The notes: generated from the sequence alone by a model not told the origin. Positions 29,049-39,165 are shown, counted from the stretch's first letter. The stretch: DNA of 64,000 nt from Rhodospirillaceae bacterium (GCA_029245025.1 JAQWQC010000013.1:1-64000), one strand, 5' to 3'. Translations and numbers: made by a program.

Positions 29049-30647
29049 GTGAACAGATTCACCTCCAAAATCTTGTCGAAAATCTTGTGGTCTGCGACCG
29101 CACTTATTCTTCTCGCTGCGTGTGCATCTAATGGCATAATCTCAAATATTAATTGGCCAAAAGAGCGAAATGTCGTTGAAGGGTTCGAGCTTGGTGAGTC
29201 CAAACGAGTTTTGTCTCACGGGCTCACACAAATATCGGTAAGAGCACTTGAGCAACCGCTGATAGGGCGGTTTGTCATTACTGGCATTACTGGCCTTGCT
29301 GATATCGACCCTTTGTTTTCGGTCATTGATATGGACGATCGCTTACAATCCTACGTAGGTAGCACGCTCGCTTCAGATCTCGCCAAACCTAACGACCAAT
29401 CTGTTCGTGCTTGGTTGAATCTGTTTCATGGAACCTTAGTCGGCGCTCGTCGTAAATCAGATTTGATCGGTAACGCAGATTTAGAGCAAATCTACGCGGC
29501 CTTTTTCGACGCTGCGCTTGACGACCTTGACCCGTATTCAAGATATGCAGGTCGGCTCCAGGCACGAATTAACCGCGAAACACGGAATGGCTTTGGTGGT
29601 ATCGGGCTTAGATATATCAGCACAGAACTCGGCCTGAAGATCCAGGGTTTGCAACCAGACGCTCCAGCTGAGAAAGCAGGTTTGCTTGTTGGAGATATTA
29701 TTACTCATGTTGATGGCATCTCGCTCGCGTCCAACAGAAGTTGGACGATACGTCGGATTCTGAGAGGACCGATTGGATCAACTTCTATATTCGCCGTCAT
29801 TAGAGATGGCGTCCTACCCGCACAACACATTCCTATTATCCGAAGCCTGATCGTTCCCCAAACTGTCGAGCTCACCGTCCGCGATAGGGTCGCTGTGATA
29901 GAGATTCACAGTTTTAATCAACAGACTAGCCAGACAGTTGAGTCACTCCTATCCAAAGCATTGAGCGAGGACCCCTCAATACCAGGCATTATTCTAGATC
30001 TGCGCGGCGATCCGGGAGGCTTATTGGACCAGGCAGTTACTGTCAGCGATTTATTTATGGAAAGTGGTCGCATCGTATCAACCCGCGGGCGACACCCAGA
30101 GTCAATCCAGCGCTACCAGGCTTTTGAAGGTGACATCTCCGAAGGGCGCCCGATTATCGTTCTTGTTGATAGTCGCTCCGCCTCTGCTGCGGAAATTGTC
30201 GCTGCCGCGATACAAGATTCGGGTCGCGGCTTGATCGTTGGAACGTCCTCATACGGTAAGGGGACAGTTCAGACTGTCGTCCGGCTCCCTAATGACGGAG
30301 AACTCACGTTGACCTGGTCACGGTTCCACGCGCCATTGGGCTACGCAATTGAAGACCTGGGCGTTCTGCCCCTGGTTTGCACCAGCGGGGTTGATGGGCC
30401 CATCGAAGATACCCTTGAGCGGTGGCAACAAACTGGCAGCCAATTTGTAGCGCGGAAGGCAGAATGGCGTACCGTTGCCCCTGAAGATGTTAGTGGCCGA
30501 GCAAGCCTGCGCGGCCACTGTCCAGCTGAAGTCAGAACGAAAGCCTCAATAGATTTCGAACTTGCTAGGCGATTGATTTTAATGGATTCTCTATACGCGC
30601 AAGCGATTGGGCTCACCGCTACAAGCGCTGCTGAACACCCCCCCTAA
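29049..30647 (+). CDS. S41 family C-terminal processing peptidase, lipoprotein
   Basis: 532 residues from GTG 29049. This start gives a clean lipoprotein signal ending in the lipobox LLAACASN; the in-frame TTG at 29019 only adds residues. A PDZ domain near residues 175-260 ([20 protein letters not shown]...[14 protein letters not shown]) precedes the peptidase domain. Catalytic Ser is in [13 protein letters not shown] and catalytic Lys in [10 protein letters not shown]. It is probably a periplasmic protease anchored to a membrane by lipid, related to CtpA/Prc. The N-terminal ~120 residues are not recognised. Confidence 0.9.
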   Translation: MNRFTSKILSKILWSATALILLAACASNGIISNINWPKERNVVEGFELGESKRVLSHGLTQISVRALEQPLIGRFVITGITGLADIDPLFSVIDMDDRLQSYVGSTLASDLAKPNDQSVRAWLNLFHGTLVGARRKSDLIGNADLEQIYAAFFDAALDDLDPYSRYAGRLQARINRETRNGFGGIGLRYISTELGLKIQGLQPDAPAEKAGLLVGDIITHVDGISLASNRSWTIRRILRGPIGSTSIFAVIRDGVLPAQHIPIIRSLIVPQTVELTVRDRVAVIEIHSFNQQTSQTVESLLSKALSEDPSIPGIILDLRGDPGGLLDQAVTVSDLFMESGRIVSTRGRHPESIQRYQAFEGDISEGRPIIVLVDSRSASAAEIVAAAIQDSGRGLIVGTSSYGKGTVQTVVRLPNDGELTLTWSRFHAPLGYAIEDLGVLPLVCTSGVDGPIEDTLERWQQTGSQFVARKAEWRTVAPEDVSGRASLRGHCPAEVRTKASIDFELARRLILMDSLYAQAIGLTATSAAEHPP

Positions 30648-30739
30648 CTCATCACCTAATATTCAGCTCAGACTTGACACTTGAGCCCGGCAGAGTATGT
30701 TGCCGCGCTTCACTCATAACGTTTTCCGCGAGACTGAAC

Positions 30740-30907
30740 ATGGCCAAACAGGCGACAATTCAAATTAAGCTCGAAAGCACTGCGGGCACTGGATACTTTT
30801 ATACAACTCGTAAAAATCCTCGGACGCTTACGGAGAAAATGGAAGTTCGGAAGTATGACCCGAAAGTGCGGAAACACGTGGTATTTAAAGAAACAAAAAT
30901 CAAATAG
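30740..30907 (+). CDS. rpmG: 50S ribosomal protein L33
   Basis: 55 residues from ATG 30740. [20 protein letters not shown] and YTTRKNPRT...[14 protein letters not shown] are diagnostic. It lacks the zinc-binding CxxC pairs, so it is the C-minus form, as is the L36 in this window. The longer open frame from 30674 has no support upstream of the ATG. It converges on the DivK-like gene with only 12 bases between stops. Confidence 0.96.
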   Translation: MAKQATIQIKLESTAGTGYFYTTRKNPRTLTEKMEVRKYDPKVRKHVVFKETKIK

Positions 30908-30919
30908 GCAGAGTTAAGC

Positions 30920-31291
30920 CTAGGCAGAAACCAAGTATTTGGAAATTGCTTGCAAGAATCTTGGACTAAAAATTGGCTTAGCGATATATCCATCGCAACC
31001 GCCATCCCGGATTTTCTCTTTATCAACCTTCATCGCGAATGCAGTTTCCGCGATAGGGAATATAATTTTCAAATCGTCATCCGCTTTCAACATCTTGGTA
31101 ATTTCTAGACCTGATATTTCAGGCAGTTGAATATTCATTAAAATTAAGTCTGGTCTCTGTTTGGGGGCCAAATCAATGACTTCTCGACCATCCTTTGTTT
31201 GCGACGTTACGTATCCGTGCGCCTCAAGAAGATTATTGAACAGCTTCATGTGCAGATCATTGTCTTCAACGATTACAATGGTCTTGGACAT
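30920..31291 (-). CDS. DivK-like single-domain response regulator lacking the phospho-acceptor aspartate
   Basis: 123 residues from ATG 31291; the open frame extends upstream but the receiver begins MSKTIVIVEDNDLHMKLFNN. The overall match is to DivK, the essential cell-cycle receiver of alphaproteobacteria (LLEAHGYVTSQTKDG, IRDGGCDGYIAKPI). The acidic pair E9-D10, the conserved Thr and Lys are present, but the phosphorylation site reads LILMNIQLPEISG: Asn at residue 53 (codon AAT) instead of Asp. The following segment (IIFPIAETAFAMK) also departs from the usual IPVVAVTAFAMK. It is either a degenerate paralogue or an Asn-type pseudo-receiver. Confidence 0.88.
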   Translation of the reverse strand: MSKTIVIVEDNDLHMKLFNNLLEAHGYVTSQTKDGREVIDLAPKQRPDLILMNIQLPEISGLEITKMLKADDDLKIIFPIAETAFAMKVDKEKIRDGGCDGYIAKPIFSPRFLQAISKYLVSA

Positions 31292-31493
31292 GCCAGAACG
31301 ACCCTCAAAAAGAATATAAAATAGTGTACAAGTGGACATAATTTTCAAGCGTAAAAAGGTTCCGACTTGAACCATTTACACGATTCTAACAATCAAAAAA
31401 CAAGGGGTAGCGCATGGCGGACGCATCGAATCAACAGTTTGCCTGGCTCGCTAGAGGTTGTCTGCACGAGCGCCATGCCGCTATAAAAATACT

Positions 31494-32333
31494 ATGACAA
31501 CCGCTGATCCATCGCTTCTGCGCCTACTGGTGTTCGCCTCACTATTTGTTTTGGTCGCAACACTGGAGAGACTTTGGCCTCGCCGGGAACAAACATTGCA
31601 GCGCGCTGACCGTTGGCTCGGGAACTTAGGTGTTTTGGCAACCGGATCCATATTAGCCCGCGCGATTCTTCCAGTCGCACCCATCGGTGCAGCTATATGG
31701 GCTCAGCAGCAAGGCTTCGGTGTCTTTAATGCAATAAACCTGCCTATTATTGTGGCAAGCCTACTCGCGTTTCTTCTGCTCGATCTCTTGATATATGGAC
31801 AACACCGGCTATTCCACGCCTTACCGGTCCTGTGGCGCTTGCATCGTATGCACCACACAGACATGGAGCTTGATGTCACCAGCGGTCTTCGGTTTCACCC
31901 GATTGAAATTATACTGTCGCTGATTCTTAAGATTGCGGCTGTCTGCGCGCTAGGTGCGCCGCCGGTTGCCGTGCTTTTCTTTGAGATCGTTCTGAACGCG
32001 ACGTCCATGTTCAATCACTCAAATTTAGCCTTACCCCTCAAGTTGGATTCAGCGTTAAGATTGTTTCTCGTAACGCCGGACATGCATCGTGTACACCACT
32101 CGATCAGACCAATTGAAACGGATCGAAATTTTGGGTTCAACATTCCTTGGTGGGATCGTCTCTTTGGGACTTATTTAGCTGAACCATCCGAAGGGCATCG
32201 GTCAATGACCATAGGCCTGCCAATCTTTCGTGATAAGAGATCTACAAAAATAGTCCACTTGTTGACTCAGCCTTTCGCCGAAGACCCCAGCACAATCTTT
32301 AAAGAGGGTGGCGAAGAAACTCCGCCACCCTAA
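31494..32333 (+). CDS. Sterol desaturase / fatty acid hydroxylase family protein
   Basis: 279 residues from ATG 31494 (an upstream in-frame TTG at 31458 is unsupported). Several membrane helices surround the di-iron histidine boxes of the family: HRLFHALPVLWRLHRMHH, then RFHP, and MHRVHHS near residue 200. It ends with the typical NFGFNIPWWDRLFGTY. It is probably an inner-membrane oxygenase acting on a lipid; the substrate is not determined. Confidence 0.9.
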   Translation: MTTADPSLLRLLVFASLFVLVATLERLWPRREQTLQRADRWLGNLGVLATGSILARAILPVAPIGAAIWAQQQGFGVFNAINLPIIVASLLAFLLLDLLIYGQHRLFHALPVLWRLHRMHHTDMELDVTSGLRFHPIEIILSLILKIAAVCALGAPPVAVLFFEIVLNATSMFNHSNLALPLKLDSALRLFLVTPDMHRVHHSIRPIETDRNFGFNIPWWDRLFGTYLAEPSEGHRSMTIGLPIFRDKRSTKIVHLLTQPFAEDPSTIFKEGGEETPPP

Positions 32334-32362
32334 TTGTGCATCTCACCGTAAGAGCTGAAATA

Positions 32363-33277
32363 TTAGGACGGTGATATCAGCAGTGACATTGGCTCTTTGG
32401 TCTGGCCATCCAGCTCTTCAACTGCTTTTCGAACCTCAGCTTGCAGCTTCTCAAATGCCCTATTTTCAATCTGACGAACACGCTCACGGCTTATACCGTA
32501 ACCAACGCCCAAGTCCTCAAGTGTGCGAGGCTCATCGGTTAGACGACGCTGTTCTATAATGTGACGCTCACGGTCATTCAAAGTAGCCAAAGCTTGTCGC
32601 AACAGCGATTGGCCAACCGTGCGCTCTTCTTCCTCAGCCAAGACCTTTTCCTGATCCGGCGTCTCAGACATCAGCAAGTCAATACGATCAAGGTCCCCAT
32701 CTTCGCCAACAGGCACGTTAAGGGATGCATCTGATCTGGATAAGCGCCCATTCATACTGTGCACTTCTGCTCGGCTCACATCCAAACGCTCTGCGATATC
32801 GTCAGCAGCCTCTGTGCTGAGGTCGCCATCTTCATAGATGTTCAGCTTGGCCTTAAGTTTGCGCAGGTTGAAAAACAGCTTTTTCTGCGCTGCTACGGTA
32901 CCGAGCTTGACCAGCGACCAGGAATTCAGGACGTGTTCATTTATAGCTGCCTTGATCCACCACATTGCGTATGTGGAAAGGCGAAAACCGCGATCCGGGT
33001 CAAACTTCTTAACAGCACGCATCAACCCGACATTACCCTCTGAAATGAGGTCGGAGACAGGCAGGCCATAGAACCGATAGCCCATGGCAATTTTGGCAAC
33101 TAAACGCAGATGGCTGGTCACCAATTTGTGCGCGGCGTCGGTGTCATCGTGCTCGACCAATCGCTTAGCCAGCATAAACTCCTCTTCTTTCTCGAGGATT
33201 GGGAAGTGCTTGATTTGCTGCATATACGCAGACAGACCGCGATCTGACGCCAAAATAGGGAGAGTGGTGGTTGTCAT
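32363..33277 (-). CDS. rpoH: RNA polymerase sigma factor RpoH (sigma-32)
   Basis: 304 residues. Heat-shock sigma factor. Region 2 (LISEGNVGLMRAVKKFDPDRGFRLSTYAMWWIKAAI) is followed by the RpoH-specific box AAQKKLFFNLRKLK, which other sigma factors lack. Region 4 ends GISRERVRQIENRAFEKL. AAAGGAAAC is well spaced before ATG 33277. The 450 bases upstream are shared with the divergent egtB. Confidence 0.96.
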   Translation of the reverse strand: MTTTTLPILASDRGLSAYMQQIKHFPILEKEEEFMLAKRLVEHDDTDAAHKLVTSHLRLVAKIAMGYRFYGLPVSDLISEGNVGLMRAVKKFDPDRGFRLSTYAMWWIKAAINEHVLNSWSLVKLGTVAAQKKLFFNLRKLKAKLNIYEDGDLSTEAADDIAERLDVSRAEVHSMNGRLSRSDASLNVPVGEDGDLDRIDLLMSETPDQEKVLAEEEERTVGQSLLRQALATLNDRERHIIEQRRLTDEPRTLEDLGVGYGISRERVRQIENRAFEKLQAEVRKAVEELDGQTKEPMSLLISPS

Positions 33278-33731
33278 TGGATGTTTCCTTTACGCATTCG
33301 ATAAGCCCCCATTTCTTGAAAACAGGGACAAAAAAGGCAGAGCAAAACGTGCTAAAAAGCAGACGTAAGCGCAAAAATGGTTCGGAAACAGAGCCGGAAT
33401 CTGAATATCATTGTCATATCCTCCTTAAGCAACATGACCAAATATTGGGGTCCACCCGAAGGTCGAACCGGAACGACGTCCTCAACAATGAGCAACGTCT
33501 TGTGTATCTTAATAGATCAATATAGGGATTCTGTAAACATATATTAGTTTTTACTAATATTGTTTTCGCCACCCTTATCAACAATATTTTCATGATTAAT
33601 CAATGTAAAGCTGGCATCACACTTAATTTACATAACTGACTCCTAGAACTGTCATGGGCTCATAGTTTAGTTTTAGGGTCCCATCGGCTAGGGTGCGCCG
33701 TTCCAAGAATAGAAAAGAACTGGGGAAATTA
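33278..33731. promoter_or_regulatory. AT-rich divergent intergenic region between rpoH and egtB
   Basis: 454 bases with no convincing gene. The part from about 33530 to 33640 is strongly AT-rich (runs such as ATATATTAGTTTTTACTAATATTG, which includes an inverted repeat around 33540-33560). It must contain the rpoH and egtB promoters and the rpoH leader. I could not assign exact -35/-10 elements. Confidence 0.4.
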
Positions 33732-35033
33732 ATGTCTGTTGTCCCCTCAATAACGCCAGAGACCACACCTAACGCTTCCCGCAGTCAGATCTTGACCCGT
33801 TTGAAGGAAACGCGAGCGTTAACCGATATGCTTAGCGCGCCCCTCACCCCAGAAGATCAAACCATTCAATCGATGCCAGATGCTAGCCCTGTTAAGTGGC
33901 ATAGAGCGCATACAACATGGTTCTTCGAGACATTCGTCCTAGCCCCACATGCCCAAGACTACGGCCTCTATGACACAACCTATGGGCACCTCTTCAATTC
34001 GTACTACGAGGCGATTGGAGCCCGGCACCCTCGTCCTGAGCGAGGTCTATTAGCCCGCCCCAGTTCAGAAGAAATTGGCAAATATCGATCCCATGTAAAT
34101 GAGGTCACCTCAACACTCATTGAACATTGTAGTGAGGACCTATGGAGGACCATCAAACCCCTAATTATTCTCGGAATTAATCACGAACAGCAGCATCAAG
34201 AACTGTTGCTCATGGATGTTCTCCACGCTTTCTCTTGCAACCCAACCGAACCGGCTTACGCGCGAATAATTCCTCTTGCTGCCCAAAGCCCAAGACCAAT
34301 GACTTGGACGGAACTTCCCGGTGGAGTCTTTGAAATAGGTTTCGACCCGCGCACAGAAAATGAATTCGCCTTCGACAACGAAGGGCCTCGGCATGAGATT
34401 CTTCTCAGACCCTTTCGAATAGCCAACCGCCTGGTCACCAATCAAGAATGGCTCAACTTCATCGATGATGGCGGCTACACAAGGCCAGAGTTCTGGCTAG
34501 CAGACGGATGGGCCCATTTGCAAAACAACGGCTGGTCAGCCCCTCTGTATTGGCGTAAGAGCGCAGGCAACGGCTGGTCCGCCTTTGGACTGCGTGGGCG
34601 ACGGCCCATTAACCCTAACGCACCGGTCAACCACGTTAGCTATTATGAGGCGAACGCCTTCGCCGCTTGGTCAGGAAAACGCCTTCCGACAGAAGCAGAA
34701 TGGGAAACAGCGGCGGAGACCGTCGCCATTGATGGTAACCTTTTACCAAGTGGTTCACTGCAGCCAATTCCGGCCTCTAGCAGTGAAAAATTATTCCAAA
34801 TGATCGGCGATGTATGGGAGCATACTCAATCACCATATGTGCCCTACCCTGGTTTTAAAGCTGCAGCCGGCGCTGTGGGTGAATACAACGGTAAATTTAT
34901 GTCGAATCAGATGGTATTACGCGGCGGGAGTTGTGCGACACCGGCTGGACACATACGTAAGAGTTACCGAAACTTCTATTATCCTCATCAGCGATGGATG
35001 TTCGCCGGTGTACGTTTGGCTGAGGATCTCTAA
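33732..35033 (+). CDS. egtB: Ergothioneine biosynthesis protein EgtB (sulfoxide synthase)
   Basis: 433 residues from ATG 33732, preceded by GGGGAAATTA; the longer frame from 33693 is unsupported. EgtB is a non-heme iron enzyme joining trimethyl-histidine to a thiol donor. The DinB-like N-terminal half has the iron-binding HxxxHxE (INHEQQHQELLLMDV) and a further His near VKWHRAHTTWFFETF. The C-terminal half is an FGE-sulfatase-like domain (NRLVTNQEWLNFIDDGGY, GKRLPTEAEWE, VLRGGSCATP). It is translationally coupled to egtD. Confidence 0.95.
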   Translation: MSVVPSITPETTPNASRSQILTRLKETRALTDMLSAPLTPEDQTIQSMPDASPVKWHRAHTTWFFETFVLAPHAQDYGLYDTTYGHLFNSYYEAIGARHPRPERGLLARPSSEEIGKYRSHVNEVTSTLIEHCSEDLWRTIKPLIILGINHEQQHQELLLMDVLHAFSCNPTEPAYARIIPLAAQSPRPMTWTELPGGVFEIGFDPRTENEFAFDNEGPRHEILLRPFRIANRLVTNQEWLNFIDDGGYTRPEFWLADGWAHLQNNGWSAPLYWRKSAGNGWSAFGLRGRRPINPNAPVNHVSYYEANAFAAWSGKRLPTEAEWETAAETVAIDGNLLPSGSLQPIPASSSEKLFQMIGDVWEHTQSPYVPYPGFKAAAGAVGEYNGKFMSNQMVLRGGSCATPAGHIRKSYRNFYYPHQRWMFAGVRLAEDL

Positions 35034-35980
35034 TGTTAGAATCCAAAGACGATAGCGCTGATGATCAGTTTCTGACAGATGTGATTGAGGGCCTATCTCA
35101 AATACAAAAAACCTTGGCGCCAAAATACTTTTATGACGCTACCGGTTCAGCACTATTCGATAAAATATGCACCCTTGATGAATACTACCCAACGCGCGCA
35201 GAAGTAGGATTGCTATCGGATCGAGCTGGCGAAATTGCTCAGCTTGTAGATGGCCAACATCTGATCGAGTTTGGATCAGGGTCCAGCATCAAGATCCGGA
35301 TTTTGTTGAATGCAGCTAAGGGATTGGCCAGCTACGTTCCCGTAGATATTTCTCGAGAACACCTGTTCGGTGCCGCCGAATCCATATCTAAAGATTACCC
35401 CAACCTTGACGTCATACCTGTGTGCGCTGATTTCACAAAGTCTTTTGATCTTCCTGACGTCGTCGATCAAGGGGCTAAGGCTGGCTTCTTTCCAGGGTCC
35501 ACAATTGGCAACTTTTCAAGAAATGAAGCTCATGACTTCCTGGCTATGGCTGCAGGTATGCTTGGTGATGGCGGTGGCCTGGTCATTGGTGTGGACCTCA
35601 AGAAAGATCCAGAAATGTTGAAGGCAGCCTACAACGATCAACAGGGGGTAACAGCGGACTTTAATCTCAATTTGCTCGCACGGATCAATCGCGAGCTATC
35701 GGGAACGTTTGACCTGGACTCTTTTGCCCATGACGCACGTTATGTAGAGGACAAGGGCCGCGTTGAAATGCACTTGGTCAGCCTTAAAGAACAAGTCGTC
35801 TCAGTTGATGGGAAGCCTTTCGCGTTTCAGAAAGACGAAAGCATTCACACAGAAAATTCGCACAAGTACGATATTGATGAATTTCACCAAATCGGCCGCG
35901 AGACTGGCTTTGAGCCTGCCCGCACTTGGACAGACAAGAATAATCTATTCAGCGTGCACTACCTCAAAGTAGCCGCCTAA
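35033..35980 (+). CDS. egtD: L-histidine N(alpha)-methyltransferase EgtD
   Basis: 315 residues. It trimethylates histidine to hercynine, the first step of ergothioneine synthesis. APKYFYDATGSALFDKIC is the family start, followed by EFGSGSSIKIRILL (SAM site), FFPGSTIGNF and the C-terminal SHKYDIDEFHQIGRETGF. The ATG shares a base with the egtB stop (TAATG), so the two genes form an operon. Confidence 0.96.
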   Translation: MLESKDDSADDQFLTDVIEGLSQIQKTLAPKYFYDATGSALFDKICTLDEYYPTRAEVGLLSDRAGEIAQLVDGQHLIEFGSGSSIKIRILLNAAKGLASYVPVDISREHLFGAAESISKDYPNLDVIPVCADFTKSFDLPDVVDQGAKAGFFPGSTIGNFSRNEAHDFLAMAAGMLGDGGGLVIGVDLKKDPEMLKAAYNDQQGVTADFNLNLLARINRELSGTFDLDSFAHDARYVEDKGRVEMHLVSLKEQVVSVDGKPFAFQKDESIHTENSHKYDIDEFHQIGRETGFEPARTWTDKNNLFSVHYLKVAA

Positions 35981-35987
35981 GCCCGGA

Positions 35988-36341
35988 TTATTGGCCCCCG
36001 GCAGCGCATTCCACGCACAATGGCTCTGCTGGGTCTGACTTGAGACGTCCAACAGCGATATCTTCGTCACAGCTGGCACAATATCCATATTCAACCGTAT
36101 CAAGACGCAACAAAGCCGCGTTAATACGAGCTAATTCCACATCACGCCTTCTCTGAGTCGCTAGTGCCATTTCACGTTGCTGTAACGCATCCATGCGCGA
36201 AAGACGCCCCTGCACGGTCTGATCCAACTCGACAGGCTTACGATCACGTGTAGTCATTGCGGCCGTATTTAGAAGCTCAGATCGCCGCTTTTCTAACTGT
36301 TTCCGGAACGCCTTCAAATCTAATTTCTGAGTATCAATCAT
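35988..36341 (-). CDS. DksA/TraR family C4 zinc-finger protein
   Basis: 117 residues. A helical N-terminal part is followed by a zinc finger YGYCASCDEDIAVGRL...CVECA (C-x2-C...C-x2-C). Full DksA is about 150 residues and has a longer coiled coil with an acidic tip; this shorter protein belongs to the broader TraR/YbiI-like group, which bind in the RNA polymerase secondary channel or are uncharacterised. It is convergent with egtD, 7 bases apart. Confidence 0.85.
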   Translation of the reverse strand: MIDTQKLDLKAFRKQLEKRRSELLNTAAMTTRDRKPVELDQTVQGRLSRMDALQQREMALATQRRRDVELARINAALLRLDTVEYGYCASCDEDIAVGRLKSDPAEPLCVECAAGGQ

Positions 36342-36420
36342 GATGCGCTAGCATATGCCCAGTATCGCTCGTCAGCAAAGAAACTCTCTTTTTGACAAAA
36401 AGTACGCCTCTAATTTTTAA

Positions 36421-36980
36421 GAGCGAGGTACGCCATATGTGTTGTAGTCAAGTGATAGACCCGCGTACTCGGTCAATGCAGAAGCCAGAAAGACCGCCAG
36501 CAGTGGACCAACCACTAAGTCTTGCATGAGCAGAACGCCAAATACACTTCGGCCCATTCGAGTGGTCAACCGCCCTCGATCAGACAACAGAGTAAGAACA
36601 ACCGCCGTCGACTAAAGAGATAAAGCGGCTCCAATCAACAGCGCTCTAGGTACTGGTGCACTTAACTAAAGGGCGACAAGAAAAATAAGCAGAGTCGAGA
36701 TCGTTACCTAAACTAAGCCTAAGCCAGATATTGGTCCGCGCATCACTCAAATTCGCTCGTGAGGTAATTCCAGGCTTATAATGAATAAAAGTAATACGAC
36801 GCCATACTCACCAAGAAAAGTAATAATCTCTTTTTCGGTGATTAGGCCAAAAGCGCAGGGGCCAATTAGGCTTCCGGCGATCAAATAGCCAAGAACGACG
36901 CCCAGTCCAAACCGCTGGAAAAGGGCTACTACAGAGGCTCCAGCTGCAAGAAGGATAATGACATCGGATAGAATATGCAA
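36421..36980 (-). pseudogene. Decayed Kef-type (CPA2) cation/proton antiporter
   Basis: The minus strand from ATG 36980 encodes 77 residues of the N-terminus of a KefB/KefC-like antiporter (VIILLAAGASVVALFQRFG; VLGYLIAGSLIGP; EYGVVLLLFIISLEL) and then stops. The frame continues to be recognisable past further stops: RALLIGAALSL, stop, STAVVLTLLSDRGRLTTRMG and SVFGVLLMQDLVVGPLLAVFL. It ends near 36421. The remaining ~350 residues of membrane domain and the TrkA-N domain are absent. It has both nonsense mutations and a 3' truncation. Confidence 0.88.
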
Positions 36981-37042
36981 AGTACTATGCGGTTAGCCCA
37001 TTTCTGCGCCGCTATAAGACTATAGTATGGATCAGCTTAACC

Positions 37043-37387
37043 CTAACGGCAGGCCACAATCGTAATTTCTACGAGAAATTCGGGCATAGCCAATTTGGCC
37101 CCTACTGTCGTCCGCGCAGGCGTAGCTCCAACAGGCACCCACTTTTTCCATACCTCGTTCATCTCCGAAAAAGTCGAAATATCGGCGAGGTAAATTGTTG
37201 CTGAAAGAACACGCGTTTTTTGCACCCCTAGACGGCTCAATAATGCATCAATTTTATCCAACACACCCTTCGTCTGTCCCGCGACGTCATTGGAATCAGA
37301 AGACACTTGCCCAGAAAGGTAAATCATATCACCGTGAAGAACCGCCTGGCTCATGATGTCGCCAGTATCTGTTCTTTCGATCTGCAT
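37043..37387 (-). CDS. RidA family protein
   Basis: 114 residues. RidA-type proteins form trimers and deaminate reactive enamine/imine intermediates from PLP enzymes. Family features: MSQAVLHGDMIYLSGQV, then GVLDKIDALLSRLG, VLSATIYLADISTFSEMNEVW and PARTTVGAKLAMPEFLVEI, including the catalytic Arg. It lies 28 bases downstream of prfC on the same strand. Confidence 0.93.
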   Translation of the reverse strand: MQIERTDTGDIMSQAVLHGDMIYLSGQVSSDSNDVAGQTKGVLDKIDALLSRLGVQKTRVLSATIYLADISTFSEMNEVWKKWVPVGATPARTTVGAKLAMPEFLVEITIVACR

Positions 37388-37415
37388 CGCGTTCTCCTCG
37401 TGCCTAGCTAACGGC

Positions 37416-39005
37416 CTAGTTTATCTGCTCTTTCGTTTTTCGAAATTTAATTTTTGGCCAATCTTCTTCCGCTTTCCCGATATGCCAGGCGTTTCGCGCT
37501 AGAAATACGGGGGCTTCATCATGATCTTGACCAACACTTGCTTCATTCTTGTTGATGAATTGCTTAATCAATGTAGGGTCATCGGCCTCAATCCAGCGCG
37601 CCGTGTATAAGGCCGTCGCCTCAAAATGAACGGGGACGTCATATTCGGTACGTATACGGTCAGCCATCACTTCAAATTGCAATCCACCGACAACACCGAC
37701 GATCCAATCAGACCCGATGCGCGGTCGAAAGACACTGGCAGCACCCTCTTCAGCAAGTTGCTGCAAAGCCCGCCCAAGATGTTTCGCTTTCATGGGATCT
37801 TCTGGACGCGCAGCCTGCAAGAGCTCAGGAGCAAAACTAGGAATTCCTGTAAAATGGAGAGCCTCACCTTCTGTTAAAGCATCGCCTATTCTCAGGTTTC
37901 CATGGTTAGGAATACCAATGATGTCACCAGGCCAGGCTTCTTCAGCAGTTTCCCTATCTTGAGCCAGAAATAGAACCGGATTGTGAATGGATAAGGTCTT
38001 TCCAGACCTAACGTGCAGGAGCTTCTGGCCTTTTTTGAAATGGCCTGAACTTAGGCGGAAAAAAGCAATTCTATCCCGGTGCTTAGGATCCATATTGGCT
38101 TGTATTTTGAATACAAACCCCGCCACCTTCTCTTCATAAGGTGTAATTGCACGTTCAACAGTTGGCTGAAGGCATGGTGAAGGCGCCAGTTTGGACAAGC
38201 CTTCAAGCAGTTCTTGCACTCCAAAATTATTGACAGCGCTACCAAACCAAACTGGTGTCAGAGTTCCCTCAAGATAGGCTTCGCAATCAAAAGATGGGCA
38301 AAGCCCACGCACCATCTCCACTTCTTCACGTAATTTAGAAACAGCGTCGGCAGGTAATAGTTCGTCAAGCTGAGGGTCATCAATTCCTTCACAAACCGTT
38401 CCCTGGTCGGGCCGTTCTCCCTTGGAGCGGGCAACCAATACCAGTCGGTCATTTAAAAGGTCATAGCATCCGAGGAAGTGCCGCCCCATTCCAATAGGCC
38501 AACTAGCCGGAGTGACGTCCAACGCCAGCCGTTGTTCAATCTCGTCAAGAAGGTCAAACGGGTCCTGCCCGTCGCGATCCATTTTGTTGATAAACGTTGC
38601 GATAGGCATGTCCCGGAGCCGGCAGACCTCGAACAGTTTGAGCGTTTGCGCTTCGATACCCTTGGCGCAATCCATTACCATCACCGCAGAATCGACAGCC
38701 GTTAGAGTGCGGTAGGTATCCTCGCTAAAATCTTCGTGGCCCGGCGTGTCCAGAAGATTAAACGTTTTGCCATCGTAATCGTAGGTCATGACGGACGAGG
38801 CCACTGAGATGCCCCGCTCCTTCTCCACCTTCATCCAATCAGATCGCGCACGCCGACGCTCACCCTTAGCCTTAACGGCGCCGGCCAATTGAATAGCGCC
38901 ACCGAAAAGTAGCAATTTCTCAGTCAAGGTGGTCTTGCCAGCATCAGGGTGCGAAATAATCGCAAAAGTCCTGCGCCGCGCCACCTCATCTCTAAGGGAG
39001 GCCAT
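37416..39005 (-). CDS. prfC: Peptide chain release factor 3
   Basis: 529 residues from ATG 39005; the open frame runs to 39071 but the protein starts MASLRDEVARRRTFAIISHP and an AAAGAG site precedes this ATG. It is a GTPase that recycles RF1/RF2 after termination. G1 HPDAGKTTL, G2 ERGISVASSVM, G3 DTPGHEDFSEDTYR, G4 NKMDRDGQDPF. The C-terminal domain ends IKFRKTKEQ. Confidence 0.96.
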   Translation of the reverse strand: MASLRDEVARRRTFAIISHPDAGKTTLTEKLLLFGGAIQLAGAVKAKGERRRARSDWMKVEKERGISVASSVMTYDYDGKTFNLLDTPGHEDFSEDTYRTLTAVDSAVMVMDCAKGIEAQTLKLFEVCRLRDMPIATFINKMDRDGQDPFDLLDEIEQRLALDVTPASWPIGMGRHFLGCYDLLNDRLVLVARSKGERPDQGTVCEGIDDPQLDELLPADAVSKLREEVEMVRGLCPSFDCEAYLEGTLTPVWFGSAVNNFGVQELLEGLSKLAPSPCLQPTVERAITPYEEKVAGFVFKIQANMDPKHRDRIAFFRLSSGHFKKGQKLLHVRSGKTLSIHNPVLFLAQDRETAEEAWPGDIIGIPNHGNLRIGDALTEGEALHFTGIPSFAPELLQAARPEDPMKAKHLGRALQQLAEEGAASVFRPRIGSDWIVGVVGGLQFEVMADRIRTEYDVPVHFEATALYTARWIEADDPTLIKQFINKNEASVGQDHDEAPVFLARNAWHIGKAEEDWPKIKFRKTKEQIN

Positions 39006-39165
39006 TGTGAATCTCTTTAAATTCTTGGAACGAGCGGATCTTTCATGTGAGCGCGACGTGTACGCCATCACGGGCTTCAGTGCAATCTACCAGGCAAGCC
39101 TTCAATCACCCGCTCGACAGTGATGATACCGACCCGCGACTAATGGTCTCGCTTTAGTACACCGG

